Source: Mucilaginibacter sp. (lineage in GTDB: Bacteria; Bacteroidota; Bacteroidia; Sphingobacteriales; Sphingobacteriaceae). From it: 64,000 nucleotides of DNA. Positions 43,557 through 53,597 of this stretch are shown in pieces. The stretch is taken from assembly GCA_031292485.1 (NCBI GenBank), contig JARLHA010000034.1, positions 62,001 through 126,000 of the forward strand, written 5' to 3'. How positions within the stretch are numbered: the first letter of the stretch is position 1; each line of letters opens with the position of its first letter. The position numbers and the translations under genes are program-made. The notes beneath the pieces were generated by a model. The model saw only the letters and a program-made list of their open reading frames with translations, ran no database searches and was not told the DNA's origin.

Positions 43557-45968
43557 ATGAAAAAAGTTTACGCTTCATTATGTTTCGCGCTCGCTATTAC
43601 CGGCATGGTAAAAGCCCAGGATATCCAGAACAATCCGGGCAGCAACCACGGGAATAAATTTGAGCAGTTGGGTACCATTTTGCCAACGCCAAATGAGCAG
43701 CGGACCGCCAGCGGCGCACCGGGCGCCAAGTACTGGCAACAGCGCGCAGATTATAATATCAAATGCGAACTGGACGAAAAAAACACAAAACTTACCGGCC
43801 GCGAAACCATTACCTATTACAATAATTCGCCCGATCCGCTGGATTATATCTGGCTGCAACTGGATGAGAACCAGCACAACAATCTGGATAATGCCAATTA
43901 CCAAAGCAGCACCACGATGCCAAAAGTGGCAAGTACCACGGTGCTTGAGAAAGCGGAAATAGCCACTGAAGACAATGGATATGGCGATAAAATTGCGGGC
44001 ATTACGGATGCTTTGGGTAAACCTTTGCCTTATACTATCAACAAAACCATGATGCGCATCGATCTGCCTGCGCCTTTAAAACCCGGGCAACAACTGGTCT
44101 TTAACGTAAAATGGAGTTATAAAATATCAGACAGGCTTACCTATGGCGGCCGCGGAGGATATGAGTATTTCCCGGCGGATGGCAACTACCTTTTTACCAT
44201 GACCCAGTGGTATCCGCGCCTTTGTGTGTACAGCGATTTTCAGGGATGGCAAAACCACCAGTTTGCAGGCAGGGGTGAATTTGCTTTAACTTTTGGCAAT
44301 TTCAAAGTTCAAATTACCGTTCCGGCCGATCACGTGGTAGGCGGCACCGGCGAATGTATTAACTATGCAGCCGTTTTAACGCCGGGACAATTGGCCAGAT
44401 ACAACCAGGCAAAAACCGCATCAGCACCAGTGCAGATAGTGACTTTGGACGAAGCCAAAAAACGCGAAGCTAACCCCAGCACCGCTACAAAAACCTGGGT
44501 TTTCCAGGCGAATAATGTACGTGATTTTGCGTGGACATCTTCCCGTAAATTTATCTGGGATGGTATGAACCAGGCTATTGAAGGCAAAAATGTAATGTGC
44601 ATGAGCTACTATGGTAAAGAGGCTTATGGCCTGTACAGTAAATACTCAACCAAACTGGTGGCACATACCATCAAATCTTACTCAAGCTTTACTTTCCCTT
44701 ACCCATATCCTGTAGCGCAAAGCGTTGAAGCATCAAACGGGATGGAATACCCGATGATCTGCTTTAACAATGGCCGCACACAACCCGATGGCACTTACAG
44801 CGAAAGCACTAAAAACGGCATGATCGGCGTAATTATCCACGAAGTTGGCCATAATTTTTTCCCGATGATCGTGAACAGCGATGAGCGCCGGTGGACATGG
44901 ATGGATGAAGGTTTGAATTCCTTTGTTGAATATTTGACAGAAGAACTTTGGGATAATAAATTTCCAAGCAAAAAAGGAGCGGCTTACACCCAGGTAGACT
45001 ATATGAAGCTGCCCAAAAACGAATTGGAGCCGATCATGACTAACTCTGAAAATATCGTTCGGTTCGGGCCTAATGCTTACACCAAACCTGCGACTGCGTT
45101 AAATATTTTGCGCGAAACTATTATGGGTCGCAAGCTTTTTGATTTTGCGTTTAAAGAATATGCCCGTCGCTGGGAATTTAAACACCCTACCCCTGGCGAC
45201 TTCTTCAGGACAATGGAAGATGCCAGCGGCGAAAACCTCGACTGGTTCTGGAGGGGATGGTTCTATGGTATCGACCCGTGCGATATTTCGCTCGACTCGG
45301 TAAAAGTTGCCAAAGCCGATCTTGACGGCAACCTGCCTGCAACATTTGGCCAGGGCAGGGCCCCGGGTGGCGCCAATACCAATAAGGTTGCCGCACCGAT
45401 CGTGAACAATTATGAAGATATCTCGAAGATCAGGAACCGCGAGGACAAGACTATCCAGTTTTATGTTGACAAGGACACTACTGTTCGCGACTTTTACTGG
45501 CGTTATGACCGCGGGCTTGCAGCAGTGGACAGCTCAAAATTTAAGGACATGACGAAAGCAAAAAACATGGCTGATAACCGTAAACCTGAGCCATTTACTG
45601 ATGTTGATAAAGCTAAATATGCCAGCAAGTTTTTTTATGAGCTGAATTTCAGCAATAAAGGCGGGCTGGTTATGCCCATCATTGTACAGTTTACCTATGC
45701 CGATGGCAGCAAGCAGATCGACCGCATCCCTGCACAGGTATGGCGGCTAAATGAAAAACATGTATCTAAATTTTACGTGCAGGATAAGGAAGTAGCATCC
45801 ATACAGCTTGACCCCTACCGCGAAACCTGCGATATTGACGAAAGCAATAATTACTGGGGCAAACTACCTGAGCCATCAAAATTCCAGGTATTTAAACAAA
45901 AAGTTGCAGCAGGCGGCCGCGGGCAAACTACCGGGGTGAACCCGATGCAGGTAGGCAGCGGGAAATAA
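43557..45968 (+). CDS. M1 family aminopeptidase-like metallopeptidase, secreted
   Basis: 803 residues with a signal peptide (1-20, GMVKAQ). The N-terminal beta domain contains YNIKCELDEKNTKLTGRETI. The zinc site is HEVGHNF (about 428-434) with the third ligand in RWTWMDEGLNSFVEY. The C-terminal third has a beta domain. It cleaves N-terminal residues from peptides in the periplasm or outside. The exopeptidase GxMEN motif appears as NGMEYP, so substrate preference may differ. A strong terminator follows at 46021. Confidence 0.9.
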   Translation: MKKVYASLCFALAITGMVKAQDIQNNPGSNHGNKFEQLGTILPTPNEQRTASGAPGAKYWQQRADYNIKCELDEKNTKLTGRETITYYNNSPDPLDYIWLQLDENQHNNLDNANYQSSTTMPKVASTTVLEKAEIATEDNGYGDKIAGITDALGKPLPYTINKTMMRIDLPAPLKPGQQLVFNVKWSYKISDRLTYGGRGGYEYFPADGNYLFTMTQWYPRLCVYSDFQGWQNHQFAGRGEFALTFGNFKVQITVPADHVVGGTGECINYAAVLTPGQLARYNQAKTASAPVQIVTLDEAKKREANPSTATKTWVFQANNVRDFAWTSSRKFIWDGMNQAIEGKNVMCMSYYGKEAYGLYSKYSTKLVAHTIKSYSSFTFPYPYPVAQSVEASNGMEYPMICFNNGRTQPDGTYSESTKNGMIGVIIHEVGHNFFPMIVNSDERRWTWMDEGLNSFVEYLTEELWDNKFPSKKGAAYTQVDYMKLPKNELEPIMTNSENIVRFGPNAYTKPATALNILRETIMGRKLFDFAFKEYARRWEFKHPTPGDFFRTMEDASGENLDWFWRGWFYGIDPCDISLDSVKVAKADLDGNLPATFGQGRAPGGANTNKVAAPIVNNYEDISKIRNREDKTIQFYVDKDTTVRDFYWRYDRGLAAVDSSKFKDMTKAKNMADNRKPEPFTDVDKAKYASKFFYELNFSNKGGLVMPIIVQFTYADGSKQIDRIPAQVWRLNEKHVSKFYVQDKEVASIQLDPYRETCDIDESNNYWGKLPEPSKFQVFKQKVAAGGRGQTTGVNPMQVGSGK

Positions 45969-46020
45969 TGTCTGAAGCCGGATTGAACTGATTTTCCGGA
46001 TTTCCGGGATAACGCGATCA

Positions 46021-46056
46021 AACTTCCGAAGTTTTGAAAACTTCGGAAGTTTTTTA
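46021..46056 (+). terminator. Rho-independent terminator after the M1 peptidase
   Basis: AACTTCCGAAGTTTT and its perfect complement flank a single G (46021-46051), and a T-run follows. The gene stop is at 45968. Confidence 0.85.
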
Positions 46057-46065
46057 TATGGGGTC

Positions 46066-46236
46066 TTATAGTCCCTTGGTTTTCCAGTACATATAGGCTA
46101 TGCCGCCTATAACGATAAAGGCAAGCACAATAAGGCCTGCTTTGCCCTTGCGTTTATCCTGGCGCATTAACCAAACTAAAAATACAACAAGCGGTATTAC
46201 AAAAACCGCGTAAAAAATAAGTGATGGTATGTTCAT
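46066..46236 (-). CDS. 56-residue two-helix membrane protein
   Basis: ATG at 46236 reads MNIPSLIFYAVFVIPL and continues through two membrane segments separated by a basic loop (RQDKRKGKAG), ending YWKTKGL with TAA at 46068-46066. It lies between tsaD and the convergent M1 terminator. The start codon overlaps the inverted repeat at 46236 by one base. No family recognised. Confidence 0.6.
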   Translation of the reverse strand: MNIPSLIFYAVFVIPLVVFLVWLMRQDKRKGKAGLIVLAFIVIGGIAYMYWKTKGL

Positions 46237-46376
46237 TTGCCCCCTAACCCCCTAAAGGGGGAATTATAGTGTTATCATTTTACAGTTTCCGTATTAAAGA
46301 AACTGTGTTATTTTGAATAGTTATTTCTTTCAATTATATCGCAATTGTTCCCCCTTCAGTGGGTTTAGGGGGCAAA
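46236..46376. repeat. Inverted repeat TTTGCCCCCTAA (family H) spanning the tsaD stop codon
   Basis: The left arm (46236-46264) and right arm (46348-46376) match inversely at most of 29 positions; each contains CCCCCT...AGGGGG self-complementarity. The right arm encodes the last tsaD residues FAP and its TAA. About 83 bp of AT-rich DNA lies between. Confidence 0.7.
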
Positions 46377-47372
46377 CGGATATCGCGCCAACGGCGCAAC
46401 ACCCTGCCCTGTAAATTCGCCTTTTAAATATTTATAATAACCTGCAATGGCTATCATGGCGGCGTTATCGGTACAATATTCCATTTTGGGGATAAAGCTG
46501 CGCCAGTTATTTTTTTCGCATAACTCCTGCAGGCCCTGCCTTAAGCCGGTATTGGCGGATACCCCGCCAGCCAGCGCCAGTTCTTTTATATCATATTCCT
46601 TTGCAGCTTTGGCCAGTTTGTTCAGCAAAATAGTGGCGATACGCTTTTCAACCGAGGCGCAAATATCGTTTAAATTCTTCTGAATAAAATCCGGGTCTGC
46701 GGCCACATGGTCGCGGATAAAATACAGGATAGAAGTTTTTAACCCGCTGAAACTAAAATTCAGTCCCGGGATTTGCGGTTCCGGGAATTTATAAGCGTCC
46801 GGGTTACCAAGGCGGGCATATTTATCAATCAAAGGGCCGCCCGGGTAGGGCAAACCTAAAATCTTACTGGTTTTATCCATAGCCTCACCGGCGGCGTCGT
46901 CAAGGGTTTGGCCGATCACTTCCATATCAAAATAATCTTTCACCAAAACAATCTGCGTATGTCCGCCCGATACGGTCAGGCATAAAAACGGGAATGCAGG
47001 TTTATTATCTCCAATAAAATGCGCCAGCACATGGGCCTGCATGTGGTTGACATCAATAAGCGGGATGTTTTTGGCAAGGGCGAAGGCCTTTGCAAACGAT
47101 ACGCCCACCAGCAATGAACCTAAAAGGCCGGGGCCGCGGGTAAATGCTACCGCATCAATATCATTTTTGTTTACTTTTGCGTTTAATAATGCCTGTTGTA
47201 CTGCAGGAACAATATTTTGCTGATGGACCCTGGAGGCAAGTTCGGGGACAACACCGCCATAAGCTTCGTGTATGGTTTGATTTGCAATTACATTGCTTAA
47301 TATTGCACCATCAATACAAACGGAGGCTGATGTTTCATCACATGAAGATTCGATCCCGAGTATTACAGACAC
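46365..47372 (-). CDS. tsaD: tRNA N6-adenosine threonylcarbamoyltransferase TsaD
   Basis: 335 residues from GTG 47372 (no ATG fits). The motifs ILGIESSCDETSASV, FTRGPGLLGSLLVG, the metal-binding HMQAHVLAHF, SGGHTQIVLV and NFSFSGLKT define TsaD. It transfers the threonylcarbamoyl group to A37 of ANN-decoding tRNAs. TsaB/C/E are not in the window. The final residues and stop codon come from an inverted repeat. Confidence 0.97.
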   Translation of the reverse strand: MSVILGIESSCDETSASVCIDGAILSNVIANQTIHEAYGGVVPELASRVHQQNIVPAVQQALLNAKVNKNDIDAVAFTRGPGLLGSLLVGVSFAKAFALAKNIPLIDVNHMQAHVLAHFIGDNKPAFPFLCLTVSGGHTQIVLVKDYFDMEVIGQTLDDAAGEAMDKTSKILGLPYPGGPLIDKYARLGNPDAYKFPEPQIPGLNFSFSGLKTSILYFIRDHVAADPDFIQKNLNDICASVEKRIATILLNKLAKAAKEYDIKELALAGGVSANTGLRQGLQELCEKNNWRSFIPKMEYCTDNAAMIAIAGYYKYLKGEFTGQGVAPLARYPFAP

Positions 47373-47379
47373 TGTTATT

Positions 47380-47547
47380 GAATTAGTGAGTTAGTGAATT
47401 GTTGAATTAGTGAATTATTGATTTATTGAGTTATCGAATTAAAGATTTATTAATTATGATGTTAAACTATATTTGGCTAATGATGTTAAACCATTCAATA
47501 AATGAACATCAAACCAATCAATAATTCAGTAATTCTATAAATCAATA
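47380..47547. repeat. Inverted octamer repeat (family E, gaattatt) between tsaD and tamB
   Basis: Nine phased octamers run from 47380 to 47451 (gaattagt, gagttagt, gaattgtt and so on, then gatttatt). The inverse form (aatcaata, attcagta, attctata, aatcaata) lies at 47516-47547. The tract covers almost all of the 190-bp divergent spacer and reaches the reading frame of the TamB gene. Confidence 0.75.
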
Positions 47548-47599
47548 ATTAATCTGCAAAGTTATTAAAAAACTACTCAAAATAGCGTTAAGTATTGTA

Positions 47600-50500
47600 T
47601 TGGTTATCCTGCTGCTGCTGAGTATACTGCTGCTGCTTTTCCAATATAAGCCGGTACAAACCTGGGCAGCAAAGAAAGCGGCCGCCTATTTGTCAGCCGC
47701 GTTACACACCAAAGTAGGCATAAGTGGTCTTTATTTTCAGCCCTTTAGCTCGGTGGTGATCGATAGTCTTTATGTGCTGGATAAACAAAAGGACACGTTG
47801 TTAAGCACCCCTAAACTAACGGTGGAGTTAAACGCATTGTCGCTTTTCGGTAAAAAGAAACATATAATTGATTTTAAACTGATCCGGCTGGATAATGGTT
47901 CAGTTTACCTTAAAAAACAAAAGGACAGCACCTCCAACCTGCAATTCATCCTTGATTTTTTTGCTTCGAAGGATACTACTAAAACGAAATCGACACCAAT
48001 AACGCTTGTTTTCGAAAAAACGGTGATTAACAATCTCCATTTCCGCTATAAAAACAAACTGGTGGATACGTTTATGAAACAGGTGAACTTTGATGACATT
48101 GATGTAAAAAACTTCAGCGCCACCATTAAGAATATGGACCTCGTCCATCACTTGTTTAAAGGCAATATCAGTAACCTTACGCTGCATGAAAAAAGTGGCT
48201 TCTACCTTAAACGGTTTGACGCAAACGCTACGGTGGATACTAATCAGATCCTCGCCCAAAACCTGTTTATTTTAACCAAAAAGTCGTCTATAAAAAATTA
48301 TTTCAGGATGAAATTTAAGTCGTTTGACGACTTTCAGTATATTGAAGACAGGGTTTATATGGATGGCGACTTCCGGTCGTCGCAGATATCGTCGAGTGAC
48401 ATTTCCTATTTTACCAACGGGCTTGACCATGTTTGGTTTGACCTGGGCCTTGATGGCCGCATTAAAGGCCCGGTAAATAACCTTAAGGCCAAAAACCTGC
48501 TGATTACCGGCGGTAAAGCAACCTATATAAAAGGTGACTTTAATTTACGCGGGCTGCCCAATTGGGAAAACACCTTCCTCGACCTGAAATTTGAGCAGAT
48601 AGCCACCAACAAAGCCGACATGGATTACCTGTATAGCAATTTTACAGGTACACACAGCCGGCATGCTCCGGATATAATCGCCAAATTCGGGAACATTAAT
48701 TTTAACGGCAGGTTTACCGGCTTTCAGAACGATTTTGTTGCCTATGGCACGTTTAAAACAAAACTGGGACGCTTTGACCCGGATATCAATTTAAAGATCA
48801 ATAAAGCAGGCCTCCCTTCCTATAGCGGTAAGCTTGATACTTATGCCTTTGATTTTGGCAGCTTTTTAGGCCAGGCTGACCTTGGCCGTGCCACGTTAAC
48901 CGCGGATGTAAAAGGCAGGGGAGATGCACTTAAAAATCTGAATGCAACCCTGAACGCAAAGGCCACTTCAATAGATTTTAAGGGGTACACCTATCAAAAT
49001 GTAACTATAAACGGTTCATTCGTTAAAAAAACAGCGAGCGCCCAAATTAATATTGATGACCGCAATATAAAACTTGATTTGAATGGCAGCGTTAATTTAA
49101 ACCCGGCTTTGCCTGCGTATAATATTAACGCCAGTATCAATAATGCACATTTGCACGATTTAAAGTTAATGGATGATACGGTTACGCTGACTACAACCCT
49201 CACCACTGATTTTTCGGGAAACGACCTGACTAACCTTACCGGTAATATAACGCTGAAAAATACCAGGCTTATTGACCCAAGAAATAATGTGCCTATTGAT
49301 TCAGTAATCCTTTCTTCAACAGGTACGGGTAACGACAGGATGATCAGCCTGCGATCGGATGTTACGGATGGCTATATAAAAGGAAAATTTGACCTCGCGA
49401 CGCTTCCCTCCTATTTTAAAACGATCATAAAAAAATACATTCCATCACTAAAAACGGATATTTCGCCGCCAAAACCGCAGGATTTTGCATTTAATTTAAC
49501 ACTCAAAAACCCCGACCCGCTAATCGCTATTTTTAAACCTGAGCTTAAAATACCAGACCAGGGCACCTTTATAGGACAGTTCAATTCAGCGGATAAAACG
49601 GCCACCCTGAACGTGTATGTTAAAACTATACAATTAGGTAAAATTGTGTTTCATGATTTTATTATTGACGAAAGCACCAGCAGCAGCGACCTTTCCTTAA
49701 ACATGTCATTAAGCAAAATTAATATTACCGATAGCTTGTTTATTAAAAACATCACGCTTGTCAATGTAGTAAAAAATGACAGTTTAAATTTCAACGTCAA
49801 ACTTTCGGATCAGAACGCAGTAAATTCACTGGATTTATACGGCCTTGTTAATTTTGGCCGGGATACTACTGCAAAGCTGCAGCTGTTGCCATCAGATGTA
49901 ATTTTAGAGCACAGAGACTGGCGCATCCAGGAAAAAGCAAGGGTGAGGTTACTTGATGGCAAAACCCAGGTTTCGGGTTTTGAGCTGTCAAATGGCCCGC
50001 AAAAGGTTAGGATCGACGGGTTTATTTCGGATAACCCGGCTGACCAGCTTAAGTTAACTTTCGAGAAATTTAATATGGCAACTCTTAACCAGTTGACCAA
50101 GGCCGCTGGTATTAAATTAAAAGGCACCCTTAACGGCGATGTTAAGTTCACCTCTATTATGAATTCACCCGGGATCGATGCGCTTTTGGGTATCGATTCG
50201 CTTACCATGAATAAAACGCTGGTTGGTAATGTGAAAATTGAATCAACCCTGGGTAATGACCGAAAACAAGCCGATATAAAATTAAACATCCACAACCGCG
50301 GGCTGGAAACGATGAACATCACCGGTGTTTATTTGCTGGGGCATAAAACGGACGACAATATGGATTTTAATGTAAAAATGAACCAGACGGAGGCCATTAT
50401 ATTTGAGCCTTTTATAAAAAATCTGGTTTCGAATATAAAGGGGACAGTTACCACCGACCTGAAGTTGACCGGGCCACCGTCAAAGCCGCAGTTGAACGGC

Positions 50501-52090
50501 AATATTATTTTAGCCAATACAGGCGTCACCGTTAACTATTTAAAAACACCTTATACCATAACCGATACCCTGGACGTGGCCAATAGTGTGATCAATATTA
50601 ACCACATGATACTAAAGGATAACAATAAAGGCACCGGCATTGTAACGGGCAAAGTAGACCTTAACGACCTGGCTAACCCGGATATTGAAGCCGTAGTAAC
50701 CGCCAAAAATCTGATGGCTCTGAATACCACCTTTAGGGATAACCATGTGTATTACGGCACTGCATACGGCAGCGGTAAGTTTAGCTTTAGCGGCCCTGTT
50801 GATAACATGAAAATTGATATTACCGCAAAAACCGAAGCCGGCACGGTATTTAATATTCCGCTGAATACTTCGTCGACCGTAAGCGATTATGACTTTATTA
50901 AATTTGTGAGCCATAACGATACTACCAAACAACAAGGCAACCAACCGCGCGCCTTCAACGGGGTTACTTTAAATTTCGACCTTACGGTAGATGAAAAGAC
51001 AACGGTAAAGATCACCACGGATTATGGCGTACTGGAAGGTAACGGGCAGGCAAAAGACCTGAAACTTAATATAAATAGTTTGGGCGATTTTGAAATGTTT
51101 GGCGACTTTTTGATCAGCACCGGAAGGTTTGAATTTACGGCCAAAGATTTTATTAGTAAAAACTTTACCGTTAACCAGGGGGGCACCATCCGCTGGACGG
51201 GAAACCCCTCCAACGCGACCATTAACCTTAACGCCATTTATGAAGTGCGGACAGATATATCCCCGCTTTATACGGCTGCAGGGTCAGCATCACCCAAAGG
51301 ACAATCACTTGAACTGGTGCAGGCCGACCTGATACTAACCAAATCACTGTTACAACCTACCATTGATTTCGATTTTAATTTCCCGCTTGATCCATCGATT
51401 AAGGAAGATTTGAGCACTTATCTTTCAGATGCGAACAATCGCAGCCAGCAAGCATTAAGTATTATTGTACGGCGTCAATTTTCCAACGGCGCTAACAGCA
51501 ATTTTACTAACCAGGTTTTAGGAACCGCAGGCGAAGCGGTAAGTGAGTTTGCATTTAATAAGCTAAACAACCTTATATCTCAATCGAACCTCAAAAATTT
51601 CGACCTGAACATACGGTCGTTTAATGACGCCAGCGCCTCATTCAGGTTTATGGACAGGCTGACGATTACCGGCAGCTTATTTAATACACACATATCCAAC
51701 GGCAGCAGCACTTACAGTAATACGCTGTTTCAAAATACCAACAGCTTTTTCAACTCAAACTTCAGCCAGTTAACCAAAGATTTTGAAGCGCAGTACCTGA
51801 TCCGTAAGAACGGCGACCTGAGCGCCAGGTACTCGTACCGGGTACTAAACAGTACAACTTTAACAACGCTTTACAGTAACTTAACCGAGCAGTATGTAAA
51901 TGGTTTGGGATTAGTTTACCAGCGGGATTTTGATACCTTCGGCGAATTCCTGAGATATCTTTTCAGAACCAATCCAAAGAAAATTATTCCAATAAATCAA
52001 AACAATACCACTCCAAAACCGTCCACCGATGTACCGGTTACTACCCCTCCAAAGGAGCAGGCCGGCCCGCAGGAAGATGATGATCAGTGA
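47600..52090 (+). CDS. tamB: TamB-like translocation/assembly module (DUF490)
   Basis: At least 1496 residues from TTG 47600. The open frame continues upstream to a TAA at 47546 and reads VIKKLLKIALSIV, which looks like the natural N-terminus, but there is no ATG there; ATT 47564 is the best-placed codon. A membrane helix ([11 protein letters not shown]) is followed by a very long beta-helical AsmA/TamB body, and a C-terminal DUF490 region ending near YLFRTNPKK. TamB helps outer-membrane lipid or protein transport. It overlaps ribBA by 7 bp. Confidence 0.9.
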   Translation: MVILLLLSILLLLFQYKPVQTWAAKKAAAYLSAALHTKVGISGLYFQPFSSVVIDSLYVLDKQKDTLLSTPKLTVELNALSLFGKKKHIIDFKLIRLDNGSVYLKKQKDSTSNLQFILDFFASKDTTKTKSTPITLVFEKTVINNLHFRYKNKLVDTFMKQVNFDDIDVKNFSATIKNMDLVHHLFKGNISNLTLHEKSGFYLKRFDANATVDTNQILAQNLFILTKKSSIKNYFRMKFKSFDDFQYIEDRVYMDGDFRSSQISSSDISYFTNGLDHVWFDLGLDGRIKGPVNNLKAKNLLITGGKATYIKGDFNLRGLPNWENTFLDLKFEQIATNKADMDYLYSNFTGTHSRHAPDIIAKFGNINFNGRFTGFQNDFVAYGTFKTKLGRFDPDINLKINKAGLPSYSGKLDTYAFDFGSFLGQADLGRATLTADVKGRGDALKNLNATLNAKATSIDFKGYTYQNVTINGSFVKKTASAQINIDDRNIKLDLNGSVNLNPALPAYNINASINNAHLHDLKLMDDTVTLTTTLTTDFSGNDLTNLTGNITLKNTRLIDPRNNVPIDSVILSSTGTGNDRMISLRSDVTDGYIKGKFDLATLPSYFKTIIKKYIPSLKTDISPPKPQDFAFNLTLKNPDPLIAIFKPELKIPDQGTFIGQFNSADKTATLNVYVKTIQLGKIVFHDFIIDESTSSSDLSLNMSLSKINITDSLFIKNITLVNVVKNDSLNFNVKLSDQNAVNSLDLYGLVNFGRDTTAKLQLLPSDVILEHRDWRIQEKARVRLLDGKTQVSGFELSNGPQKVRIDGFISDNPADQLKLTFEKFNMATLNQLTKAAGIKLKGTLNGDVKFTSIMNSPGIDALLGIDSLTMNKTLVGNVKIESTLGNDRKQADIKLNIHNRGLETMNITGVYLLGHKTDDNMDFNVKMNQTEAIIFEPFIKNLVSNIKGTVTTDLKLTGPPSKPQLNGNIILANTGVTVNYLKTPYTITDTLDVANSVININHMILKDNNKGTGIVTGKVDLNDLANPDIEAVVTAKNLMALNTTFRDNHVYYGTAYGSGKFSFSGPVDNMKIDITAKTEAGTVFNIPLNTSSTVSDYDFIKFVSHNDTTKQQGNQPRAFNGVTLNFDLTVDEKTTVKITTDYGVLEGNGQAKDLKLNINSLGDFEMFGDFLISTGRFEFTAKDFISKNFTVNQGGTIRWTGNPSNATINLNAIYEVRTDISPLYTAAGSASPKGQSLELVQADLILTKSLLQPTIDFDFNFPLDPSIKEDLSTYLSDANNRSQQALSIIVRRQFSNGANSNFTNQVLGTAGEAVSEFAFNKLNNLISQSNLKNFDLNIRSFNDASASFRFMDRLTITGSLFNTHISNGSSTYSNTLFQNTNSFFNSNFSQLTKDFEAQYLIRKNGDLSARYSYRVLNSTTLTTLYSNLTEQYVNGLGLVYQRDFDTFGEFLRYLFRTNPKKIIPINQNNTTPKPSTDVPVTTPPKEQAGPQEDDDQ

Positions 52091-53286
52091 TCGAGCATAA
52101 TGGTATGCTGCATTTTATCTCTTTTCGTTCTCAGGTAAACCTCATTGTGCGGGTTTGAAGCGATCTCGATCGGTACATTTTCAACAACCTCCAGGCCGTA
52201 TCCAATTAATCCGGCCCTTTTTTTAGGGTTGTTGGTCATTAAACGCATTTTTGAGATGCCGAGACTGCGCAATATCTGGGCCCCCACACCGTAGTCGCGC
52301 TGGTCCATTTTAAAACCAAGTTCCAAATTTGCTTCAACTGTATCCATGCCGTTTTCCTGCAGATGGTAAGCTTTAAGTTTGTTGATCAGGCCGATGCCCC
52401 TACCCTCCTGGTTCATGTAAACAATAACTCCTTTTCCTTCTTTGTTTATCATTTCCATGGCGGCATGTAACTGAGGACCACAATCGCAGCGGCATGAGCC
52501 GAAGATATCGCCTGTTACACATGAACTATGCACCCGCACCAAAATGGGCTCATCGGGTTCCCAGCTGCCTTTTACAAGAGCCAGGTGATTGTCACCGGTA
52601 TCCACCTGTGTATAAGCGATCATGTCAAAATCTCCCCATTGGGTAGGCATTTTTACCGAAACATCCTTAACCACCAATGATTCTGTAGCGAGGCGATAAG
52701 CGATAAGGTCCTTTATGGAGATGATCTTCAGGTCAAACTCCTTTGCTATTTCAAGCAGATCGGGCAAACGTGCCATATCGCCGTCCTCTTTCATGATCTC
52801 GCATATTACTCCTGCCGGTTCAAACCCGGCTATTACCGAAAGGTCAATAGCGGCTTCGGTATGGCCCGAGCGGCGCAACACGCCGCCGTCTTTGGCGATA
52901 AGCGGAAAAATGTGCCCCGGCCTGCCCAGGTCCTCGGGTTTGGTGGCAGGGTCAATAAGCGCAAGCGTTGTCCGCGACCTGTCAGATGCTGAAATCCCCG
53001 TAGTGCAACCCGCAAGTAAATCTACCGAAACGGTGAAATTTGTTTCGTGCGAGGTGGTATTATGGCTAACCATAGGTTCAAGGTTAAGTTCTGCAGCGCG
53101 TTTGGCGGTAATAGGTGCGCAAACCAATCCGCGCCCGTATTTTACCATAAAATTAATGGTTTCGGGGGTTGCATTTCGTGCTGCGGTTAAAAAATCACCT
53201 TCGTTCTCACGATCTTCGTCATCAACTACTATAATTATTTTGCCATTCCTGATTGCTTCAATGGCTTCCTGTATGGTGTTTAGCAT
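52084..53286 (-). CDS. ribBA: Bifunctional 3,4-dihydroxy-2-butanone-4-phosphate synthase / GTP cyclohydrolase II
   Basis: 400 residues from ATG 53286 (the longer frame from 53343 reads through a repeat). The RibB half has [14 protein letters not shown] and [12 protein letters not shown]. The RibA half has the zinc site [17 protein letters not shown] and [11 protein letters not shown]. It catalyses the first committed steps of riboflavin synthesis. Convergent with tamB, sharing 7 bp. Confidence 0.96.
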   Translation of the reverse strand: MLNTIQEAIEAIRNGKIIIVVDDEDRENEGDFLTAARNATPETINFMVKYGRGLVCAPITAKRAAELNLEPMVSHNTTSHETNFTVSVDLLAGCTTGISASDRSRTTLALIDPATKPEDLGRPGHIFPLIAKDGGVLRRSGHTEAAIDLSVIAGFEPAGVICEIMKEDGDMARLPDLLEIAKEFDLKIISIKDLIAYRLATESLVVKDVSVKMPTQWGDFDMIAYTQVDTGDNHLALVKGSWEPDEPILVRVHSSCVTGDIFGSCRCDCGPQLHAAMEMINKEGKGVIVYMNQEGRGIGLINKLKAYHLQENGMDTVEANLELGFKMDQRDYGVGAQILRSLGISKMRLMTNNPKKRAGLIGYGLEVVENVPIEIASNPHNEVYLRTKRDKMQHTIMLDH

Positions 53287-53302
53287 TATTATTTTTTTAG
53301 AA

Positions 53303-53379
53303 ATTGGAGATGAGAGACGAGAGATTAGAAAAATGACTATCACGTTTTTAAATAACTAGTCTCTAATCTCCAATCACTA
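53303..53379. repeat. Inverted short-period repeat (family B) upstream of ribBA
   Basis: attggagatgagagac and following gagattag (53303-53328) face ctagtctctaatctccaatcac-type inverse units (53356-53379). The right arm equals the repeat at 23241-23261, which ends another gene. It is 17 bp from the ribBA ATG. Confidence 0.6.
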
Positions 53380-53505
53380 ACCGCTAACCGGTTAAATGCA
53401 AATTTACGTGATATTAAGATCATTAGGGTCGGCGCTTTGTAAATAAGTACGACGGATATTAAATATTGGTTGCTTTATCATCAGTTTGCAGTTTGGAGTG
53501 GGCAG

Positions 53506-53525
53506 CCTGCCTGCCGGCAGGCAGG
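53506..53525. repeat. Perfect 20-bp palindrome CTGCCGGCAG type
   Basis: CCTGCCTGCC followed by its reverse complement GGCAGGCAGG. The inner part CCTGCCGGCAGGCAGG recurs at 6540-6555 inside repeat family A. A highly iterated palindrome seems likely. Confidence 0.6.
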
Positions 53526-53553
53526 TTTGCAGGGGCAGTTTGCCACTTGCTTT

Positions 53554-53597
53554 AACTTAATCCAACTCAATCAACCTAATCTAACTTAATCAACCTT
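53554..53597. repeat. Short-period repeat (family C) at the end of the LptF/G gene
   Basis: On the minus strand ggttgatt, aagttagatt, aggttgatt, gagttggatt follow each other. The TAA of the permease gene (53588-53586) is in the first unit, giving the C-terminus KVD. The same family begins at the stop of the PLP enzyme (31002). Confidence 0.65.
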
